Positions 1 to 6,159 of a stretch of DNA of 6,159 nt are shown here, piece after piece; position 1 is the stretch's first letter, and each line of letters begins with the position of its first letter. The DNA is from Ignavibacteriales bacterium (GTDB lineage Bacteria; Bacteroidota; Ignavibacteria; UBA10030; SZUA-254). A program made the translations under genes and the position numbers. The notes below the pieces were generated by a model that was given only the letters and a program-made list of their open reading frames with translations, was not told where the DNA came from and did no database searches. The stretch is from positions 1 through 6,159 of the forward strand of contig JACQYX010000345.1 of the NCBI GenBank assembly GCA_016207985.1, given 5' to 3'.

Positions 1-1887
1 AGGGAAATATTCTGGTGTAAGCATCGACCATAAGACTTCACTTTGAATTAAGCGATCTGCCGCATGTCGATTTAGAAATGTTTCTCTCGCCGTCGAAAAT
101 GCACCATCTTCCCAGTAAGGCGTTAAATCCCCGCTCAATGTCGGAAGTGTCGAGCCGTAACGCCTCTCAAACTCTTGGAACATCTGTTCATGCGTTGCAA
201 TGATTAAACGCGGTGAAACATACTTTTCATTCCAACGCTTAACAAAATCGGAGAGGTTCGGATCCGGCGGACCATTATCTCCACCGATAGTGTAAGGCAA
301 TTTAACTATATCATACGGATAGTTGTTTTCCTCGAGCTTTCGCATCATCTTTAAAATCTTTTCATCTCCGAGTCGTGTGATGTCGCCTTCGTGGAAACTG
401 GAATAACTCGCAGCCGCAACCCAGGTGAGGACCTTTTCTTCTCCCGATTGGGATTTCCAATAAAACGGTTTGTCTCCTAAATCATAAATGTAACCGACTC
501 GGTCGCCATTATTCGGTGCGATGGAAAAATATTTCACACCGCTGTGTGCAAGGGCAGAAACAATTCCCCAAGTAAATCCGGGAATATCGGAAATACACGC
601 CGTCGTTATCGGGATGGAATACTCATGTGAAAACTTTCGTGCATAATCGGTAAAGTGCATCATCTCAACACCACTGGCAAGTCCAGTAAGTACGTTCGCA
701 TATAGAGCATTCAATCCGAGCTGACCACTCTTCACAGCTTCAACAACTTCGTTCCGTTTCTCAGCCGATGCTTGCTTCATAAAACTCTCGAGTGCCCAGA
801 TTACTTCCATGTTCCACTTATACCGCGACTCAAGTGGATAGTCTTTCGTTTGTTTGATTAAATGAAGTGCATCATCGAGATTTTTCATTTGCTTCTTCTC
901 GATGTTCGGCTGTAAGTCGGTGTATCCTATATCGTTATGAGAATAAGAAAGAAGATATATTTCTCTTTTGATAACGGGTTTCATATTTACAGCTTTACGC
1001 TCAATAATATTTCCATCGATTGAAAATGTAACGGGCAATTCAGTCTCTGTTTTTACTTCTTCGACCGGTATGAAAAAAATATTTCCCCCCACATTCAAAG
1101 GTTGTTTGAGTACCTCCTGCTGCGGAGCGATTATCTCGATTGAACATCCATCGAACAAATTATCGAGCGATAGTCGAATCATCTGAGATGCACCTGATGT
1201 AGTTCTCAGAAGTGCCGGCTCCAATCGCAAACGAGGTGTAAAGTTGAAAGAGTACTCGAAAGTCATAAACCAATCGGGACTTTCTGCGTCTTCACCTTTC
1301 ACTTCAAGAAATAACGGCTTGCCCATTGGGAAATCTTTCTTAGATAATTTCAAAGTCATGTATCCGAATAAATCGCCAAACCTATCAGCCATAGTTGACG
1401 TGAAAGATAATTCGCTTCCGTTCTTACCAATAATCGTCCACTTCAAAGCTGCTGAATCTTTCAAGTTCTTGAACGTAAATCGGTGTTCACCGTTGATGAA
1501 GAATTCAAATTTGTGAGGTGTAGTTTGCTGCCATCCGCTTTTCTCAATCCCGGCAAGCCAGATCAGGTTGTAATAATCTCCATCTATTTCTTTCAAAGTA
1601 TCCGATTCCCAAGAAATTATTTCGACATCGCGTCTCGCTCTTACGAGAAGTGCCTTGTCGGCATCGGGATGGGAGGAATGATAGTCTATTCTCTGCCCTT
1701 CATGTCCCTTCCAGTATCCGCTGATGTATGATAGTGCAGGAAGATCGACTGCCGTTGTATCAATTTTTGTTTGAGTGACATTTATTATGATTTCATTCTT
1801 TATCGACTGTGATATACCTACGTTTATGACAAAGAAAATTGAAATGAATAAATAAGTTATAGATATGAGAATAAGTCTGTGCGGCAT
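1..1887 (-). CDS. Secreted GH38 alpha-mannosidase-like glycoside hydrolase, N-terminal 629 residues (3' end outside window)
   Basis: The frame from the ATG at 1887 stays open for 629 codons to base 1, so the C-terminus is missing. Residues 1-26 look like a signal peptide: an Arg at 4, a hydrophobic stretch at 5-25 and a possible cleavage after Ser26. The product should act in the periplasm or outside the cell. Residues about 30-305 are beta-rich with no domain I can name. The GH38 catalytic domain starts near 308 with SHNDIGYTD (316-324), whose His317 and Asp319 match the family's zinc ligands. SDIPGFTWG (433-441) carries Asp434, matching the nucleophile and third zinc ligand. GGDNGPPDPN (535-544) and GDLTPYWEDG (586-595) are further family-like blocks, and the last residues enter the helical middle domain. 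The remaining zinc-binding His and the C-terminal beta domains lie beyond the edge. GH38 enzymes are retaining alpha-mannosidases; the linkage acted on cannot be told here. The start lies 7 bp after the preceding stop with no clear Shine-Dalgarno, suggesting translational coupling. Family assignment is strong; exact substrate is open. Confidence 0.88.
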   Translation of the reverse strand, partial: MPHRLILISITYLFISIFFVINVGISQSIKNEIIINVTQTKIDTTAVDLPALSYISGYWKGHEGQRIDYHSSHPDADKALLVRARRDVEIISWESDTLKEIDGDYYNLIWLAGIEKSGWQQTTPHKFEFFINGEHRFTFKNLKDSAALKWTIIGKNGSELSFTSTMADRFGDLFGYMTLKLSKKDFPMGKPLFLEVKGEDAESPDWFMTFEYSFNFTPRLRLEPALLRTTSGASQMIRLSLDNLFDGCSIEIIAPQQEVLKQPLNVGGNIFFIPVEEVKTETELPVTFSIDGNIIERKAVNMKPVIKREIYLLSYSHNDIGYTDLQPNIEKKQMKNLDDALHLIKQTKDYPLESRYKWNMEVIWALESFMKQASAEKRNEVVEAVKSGQLGLNALYANVLTGLASGVEMMHFTDYARKFSHEYSIPITTACISDIPGFTWGIVSALAHSGVKYFSIAPNNGDRVGYIYDLGDKPFYWKSQSGEEKVLTWVAAASYSSFHEGDITRLGDEKILKMMRKLEENNYPYDIVKLPYTIGGDNGPPDPNLSDFVKRWNEKYVSPRLIIATHEQMFQEFERRYGSTLPTLSGDLTPYWEDGAFSTARETFLNRHAADRLIQSEVLWSMLTPEYFP

Positions 1888-1894
1888 AGAAAAA

Positions 1895-2776
1895 TCACTT
1901 TGGATTTGTGAATGTCGGAAATTCATTTCTAAGGTACTCCTGAACATTTTTTATATCTGAGAGACTTGTAAGATCAATGACATGCTCTGCCAGCGGAATG
2001 GTATAAAGAGAGTGTGGATATTCTTTGATCATCACATTAACTGCTGTTGGCAATTCTTTTTCGTGTCGGATAGGATGCAGAGGAACGGCTTCGAGGAACG
2101 GAAAAACCATATCATACGAAAAGCGGAAAATGTTCATGCTTACACCAATTCTTCCGTTTGCATCTTTGGCTTTCTCGATTTCTGTCGGTGATGGCTTCTC
2201 GACGATATCAAGTAAAAATCCATCTTTATCTTTGCGAATGACAGAAAATGCTTCAATACGAGAACGTTCAAACTGCAGCGCGGAACGGTCGTAATCGATC
2301 ATAGCATTTTCATGATCATCTTCCATCAGTAATTTCAATGCACGTACCGAATAAATATTATCGCTATTGCAGATAGTGAAACTTTGTCCCTTCCAATCTG
2401 GTCTTGATCTAAGCGCTTCAAGAAGTGCATCTGCGGTGCCGAGAGGTTTTGTGCGACCCTCTGGAATTTTCTGAGTTGCATAAGAAATAGCAAGCTGTTT
2501 GAATTGAGCTTTCCCGCCCTTTTGTTCGTAGTATTGAAATATCGTAGGATCATTCTCACCTACAACGATGACGACATCCCGATAACCGGCTTGCTCGATA
2601 TTAAATAGTACATAATCAAGAAATGGACGAGCACTTTCCCCAACGCTAAGCATCGATTTGGATTTTGTCCGGGTTTCTGTTAAAAGTGTTGGATCTATTT
2701 CAACAGACGATTGGTCCGACTTCCTCATTCGCGAGGAGATACCGCCTGCAAGGATAACGATATTGGTTTCTTTCAT
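1895..2776 (-). CDS. Sugar-1-phosphate nucleotidyltransferase (NTP_transferase family)
   Basis: This 293-residue cytoplasmic enzyme should join a sugar 1-phosphate to a nucleoside triphosphate, giving an NDP-sugar and pyrophosphate. Visible family motifs run in order. LAGGISSRM (9-17) is the glycine-rich nucleotide loop, and a Lys-rich KSKSML (38-43) precedes the sugar pocket. PLGTADALL (111-119) is the base-contacting loop. CNSDN (136-140) has Asp139 in the place of the usual metal-binding Asp, though the family more often reads GD there. EKP (193-195) is the sugar-contacting motif, and Asp268 in VIDL is the likely second metal ligand. The length is that of a plain single-domain RmlA/GalU-like protein with no hexapeptide acyltransferase repeat. 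Base and sugar specificity (dTTP, UTP, GTP or CTP) cannot be decided from these motifs. The gene lies 32 bp after the homocysteine methyltransferase and 7 bp before the mannosidase, so it is probably co-transcribed with both. The A-rich sequence before the ATG at 2776 offers only a weak ribosome binding site. Confidence 0.85.
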   Translation of the reverse strand: MKETNIVILAGGISSRMRKSDQSSVEIDPTLLTETRTKSKSMLSVGESARPFLDYVLFNIEQAGYRDVVIVVGENDPTIFQYYEQKGGKAQFKQLAISYATQKIPEGRTKPLGTADALLEALRSRPDWKGQSFTICNSDNIYSVRALKLLMEDDHENAMIDYDRSALQFERSRIEAFSVIRKDKDGFLLDIVEKPSPTEIEKAKDANGRIGVSMNIFRFSYDMVFPFLEAVPLHPIRHEKELPTAVNVMIKEYPHSLYTIPLAEHVIDLTSLSDIKNVQEYLRNEFPTFTNPK

Positions 2777-2808
2777 TTTTACTTTTTATTCTTCGTCACT
2801 ATAATGTT

Positions 2809-3702
2809 TTACTCTCGCGATATATGTTGCTTTTTCTTCATAGAATGATGGATGGCTTGAATATACTCAGGTGTTGTTCCGCAGCAACCACCGATGAACG
2901 ATACATGAAGACGAGATAGAGCCACTGCATACTCCAAAAAAATTTTAACGGGTGTTGAATATACGATTTTATTTTGAACGACTTTTGGTATTCCCGCACT
3001 TGGTTTTATCCAGAGCGGCAGATCAGTACAGGCACGTAAGCGTTTAACAATAGAGATGTAATGTTCGATCCCCGCTCCACAATTCGCTCCTATTACATCT
3101 GCACCCTCCAGAGTCAATTCCTTTGCGATCAGCTCAGGACTCTCACCTGCAATTGTTAAATCGGCATCCCTGCCGGAATCAAAAGAGATAGACACAACAA
3201 CCGGTAAATTCGTTTTTTTAGATGCACGAAGTGCAATTTTTACTTCTGCCAGATTTGTCATCGTCTCAAGAAGGATTGAATCTGCACCAGCTTCGGCAAG
3301 AATTTCAATCTGTTCATTGTAGACGTCGAATAATTCCTCCGGCTCATAAATATTCTGCATAAACAACTTCGCGCAGGGACCAACTGATGCAAATACTTTG
3401 GAACGACCTTTCGAAACTTCTCGAGATATACGAACACCTTTCAGATTAATTTCCTTAATCTTTTTTTCCAAACCATAAGATTGGAGTGCTAAACGATTGG
3501 ATCGAAACGTATTTGTGAGGATGATCTGACTTCCAGCATTGATATATGCGGAGGCAACATCCCTTACTCGATCAGGATATTTCAGATTCCAGCTATCGGG
3601 ACATTCACCCGGTCTTAGTCCGCACAACTGTAATTGCGTGCCCCAGGCACCATCGGTTATTACGGGAGCTTCAGAAATCAAATCTTTGATAATTTTATTC
3701 AT
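2809..3702 (-). CDS. Stand-alone homocysteine S-methyltransferase domain protein
   Basis: The 297-residue product is one homocysteine-binding (S-methyl_trans) barrel, which moves a methyl group to homocysteine to make methionine in the cytoplasm. The zinc site is complete: Cys208 in GANCG and Cys273-Cys274 in GGCCGTTPE (271-279). DGAWGTQLQ (17-25) matches the DGAMGT signature of the MetH N-terminal domain, with Trp in place of the usual Met. ILTNTF (61-66), SVGPC (106-110), LLET (144-147) and KPSAGIP (233-239) are further barrel-strand motifs. From memory, its spacing and C-terminal part resemble the Thermotoga MetH homocysteine domain more than betaine-homocysteine methyltransferase. No folate, cobalamin or activation domain follows: the frame stops at 2809. 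The methyl donor is therefore either a corrinoid protein encoded elsewhere or a small donor such as S-methylmethionine or betaine. It starts 29 bp after the dehydrogenase stop. No good Shine-Dalgarno precedes the ATG at 3702, but the upstream ATG in another frame stops after seven codons, so 3702 is the sensible start. Confidence 0.88.
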   Translation of the reverse strand: MNKIIKDLISEAPVITDGAWGTQLQLCGLRPGECPDSWNLKYPDRVRDVASAYINAGSQIILTNTFRSNRLALQSYGLEKKIKEINLKGVRISREVSKGRSKVFASVGPCAKLFMQNIYEPEELFDVYNEQIEILAEAGADSILLETMTNLAEVKIALRASKKTNLPVVVSISFDSGRDADLTIAGESPELIAKELTLEGADVIGANCGAGIEHYISIVKRLRACTDLPLWIKPSAGIPKVVQNKIVYSTPVKIFLEYAVALSRLHVSFIGGCCGTTPEYIQAIHHSMKKKQHISRE

Positions 3703-3731
3703 GACAATCGAGTTTGAACATGACCTGAGTC

Positions 3732-5078
3732 TTAAATAATTTGCTTCTTATCACTGAACGAGGTTTCGTGCCATTTATCATCGACTAATGAATTAATGAT
3801 TTGCTGACTACGGGGTCCAAAGATCGGATGATTTTGCATTGAAAGTTCATTTGCGATCCGAAGTGCTACCTCAGCAGGCGGTGTTTTTGTTGCACGAGAT
3901 TCTTGTAATACCTTCAGTCCAACTCTGTAAATAGAAAATTCCCAGTCCTTTTGCAAATGCTGCTCAATGAATGGATCGTTATTTACGTATCCATACTGTT
4001 CATTTGCACAATTAACAATGCCCATACGATTTGTTAAAAAATCGGGAACATAGACAACGCCTTTATTAAATAAAGCTTGTCCATCTCGCTCACTGTCTTC
4101 AAGCTGATTATTTGCGGCACCGCAAACAATTTTCGCCTTAATCGTCGGAATTGTTTTTGGATTAAGGATGGCTCCGGTTGCACAGGGTGAAAAAATATCG
4201 CACTCCGTTTGGAAAATTGAAGTATCGTCAAGAGAAACTACTTTTGCATTAAGATCATATCCGGAATACTGCTCTACGACTTCCTTCACGATATGTGGAT
4301 TAATGTCGCAGGCAACCACTCTCGAAACGTCTTTCTCGAATAAATAACCGATAAGCGGTGTCGCAACATGTCCCATACCCTGTACGGCAACCGTTTTTCC
4401 GGATAGCGTTCCTGTGCCGAGAAATTCAAGTGCAGCTTCCATCCCTGAAATTACACCGCGTGCCGTAGGGACTGACGGATTACCACTCCCGCCTAAACGT
4501 GGCGGTATGCAAGTCGTGAAGCGCGTCTTCATGAAAACATTCGCCATATCGGTTACATCCGTTCCAACATCCTCGGCAGTTACATAGCATCCGCGGAGCG
4601 AGCTCATAAGCTCTCCGAATTCCTGATAAAGCAACAAGCGTATCATCGGATTATTTTTATCGACAGCGGGATTTTGTGCCATCACACCTTTGCCTCCACC
4701 CCACCATATACCGGAAAGAGCATTCTTCATTGTCATACCAACAGCCAACCTCAATCCATCCCTCAAGTATTCCTCCATTGTTTTATAACTCCAGTACCGC
4801 ACACCCCCCGCCGCCTGACCACGATTCGTTCGATGAATAAACGCACCTTGCAATGTATCATATTTCCGGCTTACCTGCAGAAATATTCCTTCGTGCATCA
4901 TGAAATCACGTTTATCATTTTGGATGAATTCAGCTATCGGTAGCAATTGTTTATGGGATGTTCTTACTATTTCATTCTTTGCATCATATATAAAATAACA
5001 CCTCGTGATATTTTCTTTCTTTAAAAAATCAATAAATTGTCCGGGCGAGAGATCTATCAGATCGTTGGTTTTATTCAT
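3732..5078 (-). CDS. Glu/Leu/Phe/Val-type amino-acid dehydrogenase (leucine-dehydrogenase-like)
   Basis: This enzyme should oxidatively deaminate an amino acid, using NAD+, to the 2-oxo acid and ammonium. I prefer the ATG at 5078 (448 residues), because GGAG lies 6 bases before it. The in-frame ATGs at 5102 (456 residues) and 5090 have no such site. Residue numbers here follow the 456-residue form. AAGGVRYW (97-104) and GMTMKNA (122-128) with catalytic Lys126 lead to GGGK with Lys138. These sit 12 apart, as do Lys68 and Lys80 in Bacillus leucine dehydrogenase. TAEDVGT (175-181) carries the catalytic Asp178. GNPSVPTARGV (207-217) joins the domains. QGMGHVA (241-247) is the Rossmann glycine loop and Asp266 at the next strand end favours NAD+ over NADP+. 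Leucine dehydrogenases have about 364 residues, so roughly 50 residues are extra before Lys126. WW at 133-134 and NRMGIVN (358-364, where NAGGVIN is usual) alter the pocket, so the true substrate is uncertain. The next gene follows after 29 bp. Confidence 0.88.
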   Translation of the reverse strand: MNKTNDLIDLSPGQFIDFLKKENITRCYFIYDAKNEIVRTSHKQLLPIAEFIQNDKRDFMMHEGIFLQVSRKYDTLQGAFIHRTNRGQAAGGVRYWSYKTMEEYLRDGLRLAVGMTMKNALSGIWWGGGKGVMAQNPAVDKNNPMIRLLLYQEFGELMSSLRGCYVTAEDVGTDVTDMANVFMKTRFTTCIPPRLGGSGNPSVPTARGVISGMEAALEFLGTGTLSGKTVAVQGMGHVATPLIGYLFEKDVSRVVACDINPHIVKEVVEQYSGYDLNAKVVSLDDTSIFQTECDIFSPCATGAILNPKTIPTIKAKIVCGAANNQLEDSERDGQALFNKGVVYVPDFLTNRMGIVNCANEQYGYVNNDPFIEQHLQKDWEFSIYRVGLKVLQESRATKTPPAEVALRIANELSMQNHPIFGPRSQQIINSLVDDKWHETSFSDKKQII

Positions 5079-5084
5079 CGGTGT

Positions 5085-5088
5085 CTCC
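5085..5088 (-). promoter_or_regulatory. Ribosome binding site that decides the dehydrogenase start
   Basis: GGAG is read on the minus strand six bases before the ATG at 5078. It is the clearest Shine-Dalgarno match in the window; the other gene starts have only A-rich or unremarkable leaders. It supports initiation at 5078, with the in-frame ATGs at 5102 and 5090 being part of the leader. The alternative is that the site is coincidental inside a longer coding sequence. Confidence 0.6.
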
Positions 5089-5091
5089 ATT

Positions 5092-5119
5092 TTTATACAC
5101 ATTCAAGATTTCTTTTCAA
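5092..5119 (-). promoter_or_regulatory. Weak sigma-70-like promoter match before the dehydrogenase gene
   Basis: On the minus strand TTGAAA (5119-5114) and TATAAA (5097-5092) are separated by 16 bases, each hexamer one mismatch from consensus. This is the best promoter-like match in the 102-bp gap. The expected transcript start, near 5085, would fall inside the GGAG ribosome binding site and leave an almost leaderless message. The two signals therefore do not fit together well. In AT-rich DNA such a match can arise by chance, and Bacteroidota-type promoters look different. Held as a possibility only. Confidence 0.18.
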
Positions 5120-5175
5120 TTATCCTAAGATTACGAAAGTTCAATTTAATTCACAAGTTGAGACGATCAATGAAA

Positions 5176-5190
5176 GAAGGTCAATCCTTC
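5176..5190 (-). terminator. Small hairpin across the permease stop codon, possible weak terminator or attenuator
   Basis: On the minus strand GAAGG (5190-5186), a five-base loop ATTGA containing the TGA stop, and CCTTC (5180-5176) form a perfect 5-bp inverted repeat. Only TTTC follows, not a true U-run. The stem is short and the tail poor, so strong termination is unlikely. It may give partial attenuation or mRNA 3'-end protection between the permease and dehydrogenase genes, or be chance. Confidence 0.2.
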
Positions 5191-6159
5191 GCTCTGCTCG
5201 ATGATAATCTTCGCATCAAATAAAAGATCGGATAACCGATTGCAAGAATCAATAATCCAGCATAAGTATCGGACGGCTGAGCTATAATCACATTGATCGA
5301 AATAACGAGCAGGAATAGAATAAATATTACAGGCATGAGCGGGAAAAAGGGTAACCGATAACCTTCAGTCGTTTTATCATCGACAGCTCTTTTCCGTAGG
5401 ATGAAAATCGTAGACGCAACGACTGCATTGTTCAGATTATCGAAGAACATTATATAGTTGACAAGCTTCTCGAATGTTCCCAACAGAAATATCGATAAGA
5501 TTATCATACCGCCGAAAAATAAGAGAGTGAATTCCTGGGCCTGTGTTCGTTCATTCAATTTCATGAAGATTTTTGGCAGAGCCCCGTCTTCTGCCATTGC
5601 ATAATATGTTCGGGGAATCTGCATGAGCGTGACGTTAAGAAAGCCCATCGCCGAAAGAAAGATCGCAACAGAAACAAGTGTAGAAGCCGAATCTCCAAAA
5701 CAGATCCGGGCGACTTCTGCCGCAACAAGTTTAGCACTTGCAACGCCTTCAATACCGAGTACGTGCACGTATGCAAGATTTATTATGAGATATAAAGATA
5801 TGATGATTACAATCCCAAATAATATGGCGCGCGGTATGTTGCGCCGTGCTAACTTTACGTCGCCGCCGAAGTTGAGCGTGTTCTGATAACCGCCGTATGT
5901 GTAAGAAACTGAAATTAAGCCGAGAGCGAGAGCCATCCACCATGTGTGCGATGTGGAAATTGGCATGCTTGGTACAGACAAAATATTGGAAATGAAAAAT
6001 GCGGTAACTACGATCATCAACATCATCGCTATTTTGACAATTGTCAGGACATTCTGTGCCCACGCACCGACTTTTATACCGAGATAATTAATTGTTAATA
6101 GAAATATAGTAAGACCTGCCGTTACAAGCTGAGTAGTCAGCGGGGTATGATATGGAAAA
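5181..6159 (-). CDS. APC-superfamily amino-acid permease, C-terminal part (5' end outside window)
   Basis: The frame is open from the right edge (first full codon ends at 6158) to the TGA at 5181, giving 325 residues. The Met at 6026 is internal, because the frame upstream of it already encodes permease sequence such as NYLGIKVGAWAQNVL. About nine hydrophobic helices can be seen. Family members have about twelve, so roughly the first three are missing. The motif YTYGGYQNT, about 90 residues in, matches the sixth-helix region of L-type amino-acid transporters (FxYGGW/FxN). It is followed by ARRNIPRAI, which corresponds to the conserved KNPxRNxPRAI loop. The C-terminus RRLSSSRAKD is short, basic and probably cytoplasmic. 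The protein should bring amino acids, or exchange them, across the inner membrane. Placement 102 bp before an amino-acid dehydrogenase gene suggests it supplies that enzyme's substrate. Polyamine or other organocation transport remains possible; the family call is firm but the substrate is not. Confidence 0.87.
   Translation of the reverse strand, partial: FPYHTPLTTQLVTAGLTIFLLTINYLGIKVGAWAQNVLTIVKIAMMLMIVVTAFFISNILSVPSMPISTSHTWWMALALGLISVSYTYGGYQNTLNFGGDVKLARRNIPRAILFGIVIIISLYLIINLAYVHVLGIEGVASAKLVAAEVARICFGDSASTLVSVAIFLSAMGFLNVTLMQIPRTYYAMAEDGALPKIFMKLNERTQAQEFTLLFFGGMIILSIFLLGTFEKLVNYIMFFDNLNNAVVASTIFILRKRAVDDKTTEGYRLPFFPLMPVIFILFLLVISINVIIAQPSDTYAGLLILAIGYPIFYLMRRLSSSRAKD

Noticed and set aside
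968..1731. Three overlapping plus-strand frames of 72-90 residues
   Set aside because: They lie opposite the continuous mannosidase frame, have no recognisable domains and overlap one another; they are antisense shadows of a real gene.
1982..2294. Two plus-strand frames opposite the nucleotidyltransferase
   Set aside because: The minus-strand gene shows ordered catalytic motifs over the same bases; the plus-strand products are Cys/Ser-rich with no family features.
2777..2808. Possible promoter or terminator between the homocysteine methyltransferase and nucleotidyltransferase genes
   Set aside because: The 32-bp gap is A-rich but holds no stem-loop and no paired -35/-10 match; it reads as an ordinary intra-operon spacer.
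4674..4943. An 89-residue plus-strand frame inside the dehydrogenase
   Set aside because: It covers the bases encoding the conserved GGGK and GMTMKNA motifs on the other strand, and its product looks like low-complexity antisense sequence.
5117..5144. Second promoter-like pair TTGAAC and TAATTG on the minus strand in the permease-dehydrogenase gap
   Set aside because: The second hexamer matches the -10 consensus poorly, and the alternative GATAAT gives a spacing of only 14; not better than chance in AT-rich DNA.
5749..6063. A 104-residue minus-strand frame in the permease region
   Set aside because: It is out of frame with the permease, is rich in His, Arg and Cys, and has no hydrophobic helices; the membrane-protein frame fits far better.
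1..6159. CRISPR array, tRNA, IS element, or long direct or inverted repeats
   Set aside because: None was seen by reading both strands; coding sequence fills almost the whole window and no repeated unit longer than short chance words stood out.

Overview
The window is a densely packed stretch of a bacterial chromosome in which every supported gene lies on the minus strand. Transcription therefore runs from the right edge to the left edge. The base composition is moderately AT-rich by eye, and Shine-Dalgarno signals are weak in front of most genes. A secreted GH38 alpha-mannosidase and a leucine-dehydrogenase-type enzyme fit a Bacteroidota/Chlorobiota/Ignavibacteria-like (FCB-group) organism. 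That placement is an inference from gene content and style; no rRNA or marker gene is present to prove it.

In order of transcription, from right to left: (1) 6159-5181, the C-terminal three quarters of an APC-superfamily amino-acid permease, cut by the right edge. (2) A gap of about 100 bp holding a weak hairpin, a poor promoter-like match and the ribosome binding site of the next gene. (3) 5078-3732, a Glu/Leu/Phe/Val-type amino-acid dehydrogenase with an N-terminal extension and unusual substrate-pocket residues. (4) 3702-2809, a stand-alone homocysteine S-methyltransferase domain of the MetH N-terminal type. (5) 2776-1895, a sugar-1-phosphate nucleotidyltransferase. (6) 1887-1, the first 629 codons of a large exported GH38 alpha-mannosidase-like glycoside hydrolase, cut by the left edge. 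This last reading frame has no stop codon inside the window, so a search for complete ORFs misses it, yet it fills the whole left third.

Gaps between genes 3 to 6 are 29, 32 and 7 bp, so genes 3-6 probably form one transcription unit; the permease, 102 bp upstream, may or may not belong to it. The first three genes make sense together as amino-acid uptake, oxidative deamination of a branched-chain or other hydrophobic amino acid, and methionine/one-carbon metabolism. The last two concern sugars: nucleotide-sugar synthesis and extracellular or periplasmic removal of alpha-mannosyl residues. How the two halves connect is not shown by the sequence; a role in salvaging glycoprotein-derived amino acids and sugars is a speculative reading.

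No RNA gene, CRISPR array, insertion sequence, integrase or long repeat was seen. I do not see a clearly new system here. The points most worth a second look are the long uncharacterised N-terminal region of the mannosidase, the altered pocket of the dehydrogenase, the stand-alone homocysteine methyltransferase, and the mixed make-up of the gene row.
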